DNA from: Planctobacterium marinum
GTDB lineage: Bacteria; Pseudomonadota; Gammaproteobacteria; Enterobacterales; Alteromonadaceae
Assembly (NCBI RefSeq): GCF_036322805.1
Contig: NZ_AP027272.1
Location: forward strand, 3,844,001-3,908,000
DNA: 64,000 nucleotides
Reading direction: 5' to 3'
The notes beneath the pieces are model-generated. The model did no database searches. It saw only the letters and a program-made list of their open reading frames with translations, and was not told the DNA's origin. A program made the translations under genes and the position numbers. The stretch's first letter is position 1. Each line of letters starts with the position of its first letter. Shown here piece by piece: positions 46,894 through 58,400 of this stretch.

Positions 46894-47577
46894 CTAGTTT
46901 TCAGAATTGGGTTGTTCGTTAAGTTCAGATAACCAATCGGGTCGACGACTGTTCGCGTTTATATCGGTTTTGAGTCGATTTATCTGGCGCGCATAAAACA
47001 CCTGATCATCTTCCCTCTGCTCGTTAACATGTTTGATTAACTCAGCAAAATCTTCGCGTCGTTCAGTACGACTGGTGGCTAATACATAATTGGCCAATTG
47101 GGTATTCATTTGCATTTGATTGTTCTGCAACAACTCCGCTTGTTCTTCAAATTTGCTATTTTGAAGTGCGGCATATTCGGCAATTCGCTCATTTACTAAT
47201 TGCTCAATCTGTTTTTGCTGAGCTGCGCCGGAGAAACTAATGGTCATACTGCCATCATGCACCGTGAACTCTAATTTCAGCGTCACTAATAAAATTGCAG
47301 CAATAGAGGTGGCAAAAGACAAAGCCGGCAAACCTTTCCACTGCCACCAGGGTGAAGCCTGTGCATGACTAAACCCGGTACTTCGATCCCAGTCCGGTAC
47401 TTCTGCTGCCTCATAGTGCTCAGACATTTGTTGCAAGCGGCCATGAACAGACACTTTGTCGGCAAAGTCCTCATCATCGATGCAGTATTGCTCAAACAAT
47501 TGTTGCTCATGGTCTGTCAGTTCTGACTCTGTCCATTTCATGAATAGCGCTTGTTTGGCTTTATTCAAATCAGACAT
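46894..47577 (-). CDS. One-TM membrane protein, possible anti-sigma factor
   Basis: A 227-residue protein with a cytosolic N-terminal part (about 1-80), one TM segment (LSFATSIAAILLVTLKL, about 86-102), and a periplasmic helical part rich in Gln and Glu (about 115-225). Its gene overlaps the sigma factor gene by 8 bp, the usual arrangement of an anti-sigma factor. It lacks the HxxxCxxC zinc motif of ZAS-type anti-sigma factors. The role is inferred from position and topology. Confidence 0.75.
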   Translation of the reverse strand: MSDLNKAKQALFMKWTESELTDHEQQLFEQYCIDDEDFADKVSVHGRLQQMSEHYEAAEVPDWDRSTGFSHAQASPWWQWKGLPALSFATSIAAILLVTLKLEFTVHDGSMTISFSGAAQQKQIEQLVNERIAEYAALQNSKFEEQAELLQNNQMQMNTQLANYVLATSRTERREDFAELIKHVNEQREDDQVFYARQINRLKTDINANSRRPDWLSELNEQPNSEN

Positions 47578-48112
47578 ATTCCACCTCTAATAACGACTTC
47601 AGTTTATCAAGGGCACTGTAAAGTCGAGACTTTACAGTGTTACTGGAAACATTAAGCTGCTCAGCAATTTCCTCGAACGTAAACTGACCAAAGAATTTCA
47701 ATTCCACCACGGCTTTTTGTGCCAGTGGCAACTGTGCCATTGCCTCGATTAGTTGCTGATTGTCTCGATTACCCATCAAAACCTCATCAGGGGCTGCCGC
47801 TTCGCACACCATTTCCGGACTATCATCCAGTGCTTGAGTGGGCTTTTTGCGACGATAGAACTCGACACAGCGGTAACTGGCAATGCGAAATAACCATGCT
47901 TTAAAACTGCCTTCACCTCGATAAGATGACAAGTTTCGAAATACCGATGTGAATATCTCCTGCATTAAATCCAGAGCATCCTCTCTATTGCTGGTCATGC
48001 GAATTCCGTAGTTATAGATGGATTTTTCATAACGCTTAACCAGCTTCATCCAGGCGCCTTTATTTCCTTGCAAAGCCTTTTGGATTAATTGTTCATCCGT
48101 TTTTTCAAACAC
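47570..48112 (-). CDS. ECF-type RNA polymerase sigma factor
   Basis: A 180-residue sigma factor with region 2 (residues 22-90; DALDLMQEIFTSVFRNLSSY, GSFKAWLFRIASYRCVEFYRR) and region 4 (residues 120-175; LPLAQKAVVELKFFGQFTFEEIAEQLNVSSNTVKSRLYSALDKL). The start is GTG at 48112. It heads an operon with a one-TM protein and a secreted coiled-coil protein. A 9-bp inverted repeat lies just upstream. Confidence 0.93.
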   Translation of the reverse strand: MFEKTDEQLIQKALQGNKGAWMKLVKRYEKSIYNYGIRMTSNREDALDLMQEIFTSVFRNLSSYRGEGSFKAWLFRIASYRCVEFYRRKKPTQALDDSPEMVCEAAAPDEVLMGNRDNQQLIEAMAQLPLAQKAVVELKFFGQFTFEEIAEQLNVSSNTVKSRLYSALDKLKSLLEVEYV

Positions 48113-48128
48113 GCTTGTTTGTCCCGTG

Positions 48129-48163
48129 TGATAGCCATTGCAAATTACTGTTTGTGGCTATCA
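48129..48163. promoter_or_regulatory. 9-bp inverted repeat upstream of the ECF sigma gene
   Basis: TGATAGCCA (48129-48137) and TGGCTATCA (48155-48163) are perfect inverted copies separated by 17 bp, ending 17 bp before the start codon. It may be an operator or a leader hairpin. Confidence 0.45.
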
Positions 48164-48265
48164 TGTGTTGCTCTTGGTTATTAAAGTCGAAGGCCCAAAG
48201 CAAAAAGTTGTATATCGCACAAAAAAAATTTCATAAGCGATAAAAACCTATTTAAATAAAGATTG

Positions 48266-49174
48266 TTAACTGAGCTTTGGCACTGGCATTAACGGTGCGA
48301 TCACTTCCGCGAATTTGCGAAATAGCTGCATACGAGTTGTACCGTTGCGCCACACCAGGCCAATTTCCCGAAAGGCTTTGTCTTCCGGCTCCAGGGCCAC
48401 CAATGGCGAATCAGCCAGAATGTTTTCAGCCAGCGCCATACCCGGCAAAAAGGTGACTCCCATGCGACATGCAGCTAACTTCACCAAGGTGTGAATACTG
48501 CTAGCCGCTAGTGCACTCACTTGCTCAGCATGTTTCAGCCCACATGCACTCACCGCATGGCCCGTCATACAGTGCTCTGATTGCAATAAAAACACGCTAT
48601 TTTTGGGTAAGGAGGATATTTCCAGCGGTTTAGGGAGCTGGGATAAGAAATCTTCGTGCCCCACCAGATGGAACGGGTCGTGTCCAACAATGAGCTGCTT
48701 GCAACCCGGCGTTTCAATGGGCAGCGCCAACACCAATAAATCCAGTACACCATCGTTGAGTTGTTTTAATAAATTGTCGGTCGTGTCTTCTTGCAGTTGC
48801 ATATTGAGCGCTGGTAAGGCCTTGCCAATTGCATTAATCAAGCCTTCAAAGATAAATGGCGCAATAGTCGGAATTACCCCGACCTTCAAGTTTCCGGCCT
48901 GCCAATCACCGGCCGATGTGGCGTAATCAACCATTTCTCCCGCCTGCTGTAACAAGGCTTTACTGCGCTCAACTATCTCAAGGCCAAAAGAGGTAAAAAT
49001 AAAGGTTTTGTGATCGCGTTCCAGCAACTGTCCACTTAGCTGTTCTTCGAGATTCTGAATTGCGGTACTCAATGTGGATTGGCTGACGTGACAGCGCTGA
49101 GCCGCACGATTGAAGTGTTGCTCCTGGTGCAAAGTAACCAGATAGTGTAAATGTTTCAAGTTAGGCCATTTCAT
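48266..49174 (-). CDS. oxyR: Hydrogen peroxide sensor-regulator OxyR
   Basis: A 302-residue LysR-family activator of peroxide defence genes. The winged helix is at residues 1-60 (FNRAAQRCHVSQSTLSTAIQ). The redox pair is visible in LLQSEHCMTGHAVSACGLK, with two cysteines nine residues apart, the spacing of Cys199-Cys208 in E. coli OxyR. No catalase or peroxiredoxin gene is in the window. A terminator separates it from the giant gene upstream. Confidence 0.93.
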   Translation of the reverse strand: MKWPNLKHLHYLVTLHQEQHFNRAAQRCHVSQSTLSTAIQNLEEQLSGQLLERDHKTFIFTSFGLEIVERSKALLQQAGEMVDYATSAGDWQAGNLKVGVIPTIAPFIFEGLINAIGKALPALNMQLQEDTTDNLLKQLNDGVLDLLVLALPIETPGCKQLIVGHDPFHLVGHEDFLSQLPKPLEISSLPKNSVFLLQSEHCMTGHAVSACGLKHAEQVSALAASSIHTLVKLAACRMGVTFLPGMALAENILADSPLVALEPEDKAFREIGLVWRNGTTRMQLFRKFAEVIAPLMPVPKLS

Positions 49175-49287
49175 AATAAGTCCTGTAAGGGCGACATCTG
49201 ATAATTATTTCCGTCACCATTAAATAATTCAATTAAAAACAAACATTTTAATTCAAAATATCATTAGTGGAACAAACGTCACGCAAT

Positions 49288-49314
49288 AAAAAAGGGCACA
49301 CTGTGCCCTTTTTT
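49288..49314. terminator. Intrinsic terminator after the giant gene
   Basis: GGGCAC (49294-49299) pairs with GTGCCC (49303-49308) around ACT, extended by A and T tracts. On the minus strand it lies between the giant gene and oxyR. Confidence 0.85.
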
Positions 49315-49332
49315 TAGCTTACTTTTACTCGG

Positions 49333-49440
49333 TTAACGACGACGTATGCTGTTAACCATCTCAGCAATTACTTTGCGACGCCAAGCCACCATCAGCAATA
49401 CTAATAACCAGAAGGCATTGATGGCACCGCCACCGGATTT
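49333..49440 (-). other. GlyGly-CTERM-like sorting tail
   Basis: The last 35 residues read KSGGG, a hydrophobic span (AFWLLVLLMVAW), then RRK and a further basic tail ending IRRR. This fits the GlyGly-CTERM pattern (Gly-rich motif, TM, Arg cluster) processed by rhombosortase after type II secretion. The extra 12 residues after RRK are longer than usual. Confidence 0.7.
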
Positions 49441-52400
49441 ATTGTTCACGGTAACCACTTCCACTGGTTCAGCGGCTACTGTCACTGTCACTCGCCCTTC
49501 ATCAGTCAGTTCACCGTCACTTATTGTATAGGTGATAGTCACAGTGCCACTGAAGTTCGATGCCGGTGTAAAGGTCAGAGTATTGTTGCTATTAACGACA
49601 ACACTACCTGAGCTGGCATTGGCACTTACAACAGACAACTCATCGCCATCAATATCCATGTCATTATCCAGTACGGCAATAGTTACCGATGTTTCAAACT
49701 CAGTGGAAACGGTATCATCCAGTGCCTGAGGTGCCTGATTACCATCCACTACCACTGATACCGTTGCCGTTGATGTGGCACCGAAGCTGTCTGAAACCAC
49801 ATAAGTAATGGTGGCTAAGCCATCGAATCCACTCATTGGCGTATACAACAGGGTATTACCTGCCGTAATACTCACCGTACCAAAGTCTACGTCAGCTGAA
49901 CGGATTATCAGTTCATCACCATCGATATCGATGTCATTAGCTAATACATCGATTTCGATCGCAACGTCATCTGTAGTGCTGGCGCTATCACTTCTGGCAC
50001 CCGGAGCACGGTTACCATTAATCGTTATGGTCACCTGGGCACTGCCCGTACCGCCATTGCCATCACTCACGGCATAAGTCAGTACTTCCGTTCCAACAAA
50101 GCCGTTATCAGGTGTGTACATAATGGTATCGGTTGCCGTGATATCTGCAGTACCAAAGCTACCATCGACACTTTCAACACTCAGAGAATCACCATCGTCA
50201 TCACTGTCATTAGCCAGTACATCAATTTCGATAGTCGTATTCCACTGCATGCTGGCACTGTCGTCCTGAATATCCGGTAGACTATTGCCGGCCAGAACCA
50301 CTGCTACACCACCTGGGTCAGAAACTGCGCCATTCACCAGGCCATCATCATCATTGATACCACCATCCAGAATTTGCAACTGCACACACCAGTGGCCTTC
50401 CGTCAGACCTGCAATCCAGCGGGAGCTGCCCGGAGGCGGACATACGCCTTTAGTTCCGCGTGCAGAGAATATCTGGTTATTGTCATTGATAACAAAATCA
50501 CCCCAGCGTTCATTTCTGACACTGTACTTACGATAAACCGCATTGGCTGGTACCGGACGGGTTTGCGGCAGCACTACCGAAGCGGTTTGTCCTTCTTCAG
50601 GTAAATTGTAGAGAATAAAATCGAAGATGCCGCCAATGTTGCTAGCCTCAGTATCTTCTGGTAACCCTTCCGCTTGCAAGATAACGCGTTCGCCACGGCT
50701 ATTGTAGGCTGCGCGACCAGCGCCATCGATACCGATGATAACTTCCAAACCATCTGAGCTGTTTAGGGCTGATATAGAACCCTGACGCAAGCAGACACCG
50801 GGCTCACTTTCCACAAGGAACTCGTCTTGCGTAACAGCTTGTTCAGGTACCACGTTGCAGTCGTCGATTGCATCCAGATAATCCGGGATACCATCTCCGT
50901 CTGCATCGGCATAACCTTCCTGATCATCCGGGATAAGGTCACCATCTGAATCCAATGTGTCTGACAATACCTCGAGTGTTTCAACCACTTCAATGAATAC
51001 GTCTGCGGTATTAGACAACACGGGTTCACCATTGTCGCTGGCGAATAAGGTTACCTGATAGATACCAGTTGCCACATCAGATGGACGGAAAATAAAGTTA
51101 TTGTTCGAATTACTTAAATCCGTTAATCCGTTACTGCTCCATTGAACATTTAGTGTGTCCTGTGGGTTGGCATCGGTAACGGTACCGGTAATGCGCACAT
51201 TACCTTCATCCTGAGCCACAGTAAGACGATCATCGCCTCCCTGAGTAACCGTCAAACGAATTTCTGGTGCGATATTCTCCTCTGATATGGTAATTACCGA
51301 GACGTTGTTGGCACCGAGATTTTGTCCGCTGTTCAGAGCAAAGGTAACTGTTTCACCACTTTCCACCTCGTCATCAGCGAAGACATTGAAGGTAATGCTC
51401 TGCTCTCTGCCACTGGTAAAGGTCACACTACCGCTCTGGGCATCGTGATCACTACCGGATGTAGCGGTACCGCTCACTGTGTAGCCCACAGTTAACGGAT
51501 ACACGGGCGCATCACCGTTGAGTATTACTCTCACATTAACCGTGCTGTCTTCTTTCACAATTTTATCCTTACTCAGTGAAATCAGCGGATTAACGTGCAG
51601 TATTTGCGAATCGGTGGTTGTGGAACCAAAGCTGTCTTCGGTAGTCCAGAACACTTTCTTAGCGCCCGGCTTGAAGTTGCTCGAACCACGTACCAAAGAT
51701 ACTGGCAACGGATTTCCATCAGCGTCTGTAGCGTTCGCTACGCCAAGGTCCACCTCTGTAAATAGACCTTCTGCATCAACCGTGAGATCAGCCGGGACAG
51801 TCAGGACTGGCTGTCCGATACCTGCCACGCCATTAATGGTGAGATTCACTCGCGCTTGCGCGCTGCGACGGGCACTGTCTCTGACCGAGTAAACCAGATC
51901 AACATCACCGATAAAGCTAACGCCCGGATTAAACTGCACCTGATTGTTAACGATGGTAGCTACACCGATATCAGGATCTACGCCTTGTAAGGTCAGCACA
52001 TCACCCGCTGTAGCAATATCTGCATCGGTATCATTGGCCAGTACATCCAGAACATAAATACCCTCTGCGTTTTGATCGAAATTGAATGTATCGACGACTG
52101 CCACAGGGCGATCGTTTACATTATTCACTGTAATGCTGACCGTTGCATTTTCAGAGTTGGCGTCACCATCACTGGCTTGATACACGAAGCTGTCACTGCC
52201 ATTAAAGTCTGCATCCGGGGTATAAGTCCATCCAGATGCCGTCTCTGTCAGGCTGCCGTTGGCAGGTTGAGTAAGCACCGTTAATGTTAGGCTGTCGCCA
52301 TCACCATCTACCACATCCGGCGTGATAGCAATACTGGTGTCTTCATCAACTGTAACGCTGCTATCAGTGGCCACAGGTATGGCGTTAGCTTCTGTCACCG

Positions 52401-55400
52401 TGATAGTGAATCCAGTCAAGCTTGCGCTATCTGTTCCATCAGTTACCGTCACTACTATGGTACCTGTAACACCCACATCGTCTGCGTTTGGTGTACCGCT
52501 CAGTGCTCCTGTCGTAGTATCAACAGACAACCACCCCGGTAAGCCGGAGGCACTATAGCTCAAGCTATCACCATCTGCATCAGTGGCAGACGGCGTAAAG
52601 CTGTAGCTCACTCCCTGAGTGATGGCTGTTCTCGGCGAACCGGAAATCACTGGTGCACTGTTTCGGGCCACAACCTCAATGCTAAATGCACCTAAAGCAC
52701 TGCTGCTATTACCATCGCTGACACTGATGACAATATCATTGTAAATACCCACATTGGCTGCTAAAGGTGTACCACGAAGCGTACCTGTACGGTTATTAAA
52801 GGAGGCCCAACCGGGTTTGTTAATGATGCTAAAGGTTAAGGTATCGCCTTCGGCATCAGAAGCTGCAGGAGTAAACAAGTACTCATCATTCTGGAATATA
52901 GAACTAGTTGGAGTACCGCTGATCACAGGCGCATCGTTTAGCTCATTCACAGTGATACTGAAGGCCGTAAGACTTGCGCTCAACTCGCCATCACTGACAG
53001 ATATTACAATACCCGTGAAGGTGCCGACATCCGCAATGCCCGGTACACCAGTCAATGAGCCTGTGGCACTGTCAAAGCTAGTCCAGCCTGGCTGATTATC
53101 AATACTAAATGTCAAGAGATCGCCATTAATGTCTGACGCGGAAGGTGTGAAGGAGTAACTTGCGCCTTCCGTAACTGCCGTGCCCGGAATGCCGCTAATA
53201 GTTGGCGCTACATTGCCGCACACATCACAGACTTCGAGATCGAAAGCTTGCAGCGAGACGCTATCAAAACCATCGCTGACACTGATCACTATCCCTGCAT
53301 AAGTACCAATATCGCTATCTTGTGGGGCACCACTTAACGTACCCGTTTCACTGTCAAATGCCGTCCAGCCGGGTTGGTTTTCAATACTAAAGGTAAGTGA
53401 ATCCCCATCCGGATCACTGGCTTGTGGTGTAAAGCTGTAACTTTGTCCCACTTCAACGGCACTTACCGAATTACCGCTAATTACAGGGACTTCATTCCCC
53501 AACACATCAATGTTGAATGCTTCAAGCACCGCCTCGTCAGTACCGTCTGAAACAGTAATGGTGACATTACCGTAAGTTCCCAAATCAGTACTCCCGGGCA
53601 CACCTGTCAGTGCGCCTGTGTTGCCATCAAAACTACTCCAACGCGGTTGATTCTCGATGGTAAAGGTCAGCGTATCGTTCTCAATATCGGAGGTCGATGG
53701 AATAAACTCGTAGCTTTCTCCCACACGCACTGAAGTAACAGGCGTACCTTCGATTTCTGGGGCATCATTGACCGCAAGAATATCGATGATTACCGTAGCT
53801 TGCTCTGAGGTATCAACTCCATCACTCACAGTAAAGTTAAAGCTATCCTGAATATCACTCACATTAGCATCAGGAGTATAAGTCACGCTGCTGCCATCTT
53901 GCTCAATGGTGCCCGAAGCAGGCATCTGAGTGATAGTGAAAGTGAGCGTATCCTCATCGACGTCGGTGGCCACTAACGCAAAGGTTACGGCCGTATCCTC
54001 ATTGGTTTCAATATTACTATCGAAAGCCACCGGCGCAGTATTCACATTGGGATCGATTACTTCAATGTTAAATGCCACCAAGCTGCTACTAAGGTCACCG
54101 TCAGATACCGTAATAACGATGCCGTTGTAAGTGCCAAGGTCCTCTTCAGTAGGTGTACCACTGACAACTCCTGTCTCAGCATTGAGCGACAACCATGTAG
54201 GCAGGTTTTCTTCGCTAAAGGTCAATGTGTCTCCTTCAACGTCGCTAGCTGACGGCTCAAACAGATAAGCAGAACCAAGCGCCACTTGAGTAGCGGGCTC
54301 ACCAGTGATTAACGGCGCATCATTGACAGCACTAATAGCAATAGTCACGGTTGCCGCTTCTTCAGCATCCAACAAGCCATCATTAGCACTGTAGGTAAAG
54401 CTATCTGAACCATTGAAATCGGCCGAAGGTGTATAAGTGGCAATATTACCTGCGATCACAACTTCACCATTGGCCGGAGCCGTAATCACTGAGTAAGTAA
54501 GCTCATCACCATTAGCATCTTCACCGGCAAGGGTAACCTCTACAGCAACATCCTCATCAGTACTATCTGCCACATCGGATACTGTTGGAGCAACATTAGC
54601 ATTGGGGTCGACGACGGTAATGCTAAAGGCCGTTAAACTTGCCGAGGCATCGCCGTCAGATACAGTAATCACTATAGCACCAGAGGTTCCCACATCATTG
54701 CCCGTCGGAGTGCCAGTTAACGCACCTGTAGCACTATCGAAACTAGCCCATGATGGCGTTGTATCAATACTGAAAGTCAGAGGATCACTGTCAACATCGC
54801 TGGCGGTGGGCACAAAGCTGTATATATCACCCAGCGATATTAAGGTGGTAGGTGTGCCTGAAATAATCGGCGCATCGTTCACGGCTTCAATATTCACGGT
54901 AACCGCAATCGTGTCTTCAAGGATTCCATCAGACACTGAGACGCTGAAACTATCTGTGCCATTAACATCAGCCTCTGGTGAGTAATTGACAACACCACTG
55001 GAACTGACACTTACGGCACCCAAGGTCGCTTCACTAATAGACCAAGTCAGAGAATCATCATTTACATCAGTGGCACTCAAGCTCAGCGCAAACGCAGTAG
55101 GTGAGCCGTCTTCACTCATATTTACTGTGATACTTTCACCTTGCTCAATCACCGGAGCTTCGTTGGAATCCACAACGGTTAATGTAAATCCGGCCAGGCT
55201 TGAGGTTACGGTTCCATCGCTAACACTCACAACGATATCGGTATAAGTTCCAATATCTTCGCGACCAGGCGTACCGCTTATCTCGCCATTACTCGGACTT
55301 AATTGCAAGAATGAAGGTAGGTTTGTACTACTAAAGCTAAGCGAATCATTATCATCATCACTGGCACCAGGTACAAAACTATAATTGTCTCCTACCGCCA

Positions 55401-58400
55401 CTTCGGTAGCAGGTGTTCCGCTGATAATCGGCGCATCATTAGTGTTGACAACTGTGATTGTGAAGCTTTGCGTATCAACTGCGTTACTGGTATCGGTAGC
55501 TGTTAACACGACAGGGTGACTACCCACATCGCTATTTAATGGTGTACCTGACAATATTCCGGTGGAACTGTCAAAAGACAACCAGCTCGGTAATGTTGTA
55601 GCGGCCAAGGATACAGTGTCTCCATTGTCTACCTCGGTAACAGCTAAAGTATAACTATAAATACTATCTTCGTTCACTGAGGTGATAGCGGTAGAGTTGA
55701 TAACTGGCGCATCATTAGTGTTGGCAACCGTGATTGTGAAGCTTTGCGTATCAACTGCGTTACTGGTATCCGTAGCTGTTAACACGACAGGGTGACTACC
55801 CACATCGCTATTTAATGGTGTACCTGACAATGTTCCGGTGGAACTGTCAAAAGACAACCAGCTCGGTAATGTTGTAGCGGCCAAGGATACAATGTCTCCA
55901 TTGTCTACCTCAGTAACAGCTAAAGTATAACTATAAATACTATCTTCGTTCACTGAGGTGATAGCGGTAGAGTTGATAACTGGCGCATCATTAGTGTTGG
56001 CAACCGTGATTGTGAAGCTTTGCGTATCAACTGCGTTACTGGTATCCGTAGCTGTTAACACAACAGCGTGAAAACCCACATTGCTATTTACTGGCGTACC
56101 TGACAATGTTCCAGTGGAACTGTCAAAAGATAACCAGTCCGGCAAAGTGGGCGCTGCCAAGGTTAAAGTATCCCCATCATCCACGTCGGTGGCAGTTAGA
56201 GTATAACTGTAAGCACTATCTTCATTCACCGAGGTAATAGCCGTGGAATTGATCACAGGCGCATCGTTGGTGTTTGCAACAATGATTGTGAAACTCTGAA
56301 TATCTGTTGCATTACTATTGTCTGTTGCTGTAAGTGTGACAGAGTGGCTTCCAACCTCATTGTTAGTAGGAGTTCCAGTTAACACGCCTGTGCCACTGCT
56401 AAAGGACAACCAGTCCGGTAAGGTTGTGGCCGCCAAGGTTACGGAGTCTCCATCGTCAACGTCGGTAACAGTTAACGTATAACTATAGGCACTGTCTTCG
56501 CTCGCTGCAGTTACAGCGGTAGAGCTGATCACTGGAGCATCATTCGTATTAGCGACTGTGATAGTGAAGCTTTGAGTGGCAGATAAGTTGCCAGTATCAG
56601 TCACTGTCAGCACAACACTGTGGCTTCCGACGTCATCATTCTCTGGTGTACCGGAGAGGACACCGGAGGAGGAGTCCAAAGATAACCACGACGGTAATGT
56701 CGGTGCAGCATACGTCAGACTATCGCCAGCATCCACATCAATCGCTGTTATGGTGTAGCTATACGCAGAGTCTTCGGTAGCCGAAGTCACTTCCGTTGAG
56801 GTGATCACAGGTGTCTCATTGACACTAGTAACTGTGATGTTGAACGTCTGCCCCGTCAGTTCTGAGACTTCGTCTTCACCACCATCAGCAAGTGAGAATT
56901 CAAAACTGTCTGAGGTAGTTTCACCACCATCATGGGTATACTGCACATCTCCGTTGGACAAGTCTGCCTGAGTGAAGGTGCTGTTTGCTGACAGTGTTTC
57001 GGCTGAATCAGCTGTATCATCACCATCGGCATCGAGGAACAAGGTACCGTTGGTTACCGTAGTCGTAACAGTGAAGGTCAGTTCAGTTCCGGTATCATCG
57101 GGGTCAGAATCAGCCAGTACGCTGGTAGTAATAACACCAGTGCCTCCTTCATCAACGGTAAGCCCATTATTAGTACCTATCGCAGGCGCATCATTCACAG
57201 CTGTGATGGAAACACTCGCCGTATCGGTGTTGCTAGAGAACGCGGTATCGCCCCCCGTACTGCTGACATCTGCCGTAGAACCATTACTGCCTGTGTCCTC
57301 ATCCCAAGCGCGGAACGTAAAGGTGGCAGTGCCATTAGCATGCTCATCTGGAACAAAACGGATTTTGTTATTGGTAGACGAAGACGATAATAAACGGGCC
57401 TCTGTCGTGCTGGTTAGATCAACGGATGAACCTGTTGTACTACTGAAATCGTTCCAGTTAGTGCCGCCATCCGTAGTGTACTGCCACACACCATTGCTAT
57501 TATCAACACTAGTCACAACAATAGATTCAGTGGTTTGTGCCGCTTCAATGTTGTCAATACTGCTATCAACGACAATCGATGCCACGCTGTCTCCGGAATT
57601 ATCTCCATCGGCGACATCCTCTAACAAAGTTGTCAAGATTGGCGATTGGCTATCATCTAACGTAGGTGCGTCGTTAACTGTGGCAATAGTTACCGTTGTT
57701 GTATCGCTTGAGCCACTACTGGATAGCTGACTGTCGCTGAAAGTCCAATTCAGCTGCACGCTTGTAGTTGGATCTTCAGAAGTATTCTCGTAGGTAATAT
57801 TCTGCAGTACTTCATTCACCAGAGCCGTTGTCGGCGTAGTAAGATCACCACTAAAGGTAACGGTTAAGGTGCCGCTACTGGATGAAAAGCTAGCAAACTT
57901 ATCGCCAATACTGTCGGTAATATCACTACCTGATACCGCCATTTGGCTTCCAGACACCACGGCGAATGTATCGTTGCTATCAGCACCGCCGTTACGAGCG
58001 AGGGTTAAAGTAGAATTGGTATAGTTACCGCTACTGCTATTTTCGGCATCATTTTCACTGTCGGTAATTGTTACATCATTATCAAGGGTGACTGCAGAGC
58101 CATCTTCGGTAAAGTCCGCTGTACCACCGAGACTTGAAAATACCGGGGCGGTGTTATCGTCGTCCTGAATAGTAATAGTTACTTGCTGTGCTGTGTCCTC
58201 GGTGGCACCACCACCACTGACACTGTCAATATCAATGATAACCGTTTCATCACCTTCACTGTCAGTATCTTGAGTAGCGGTTACCGGGTTACCCACAGAA
58301 ACAGTGGTCTGACCGGCCGTGATTGTCATCGAATTAGATGCAAAGACATTGTAGTCATCGTTACTGGTTGCGGTGCCTGAATAGGCGAGGTCAATCACTA

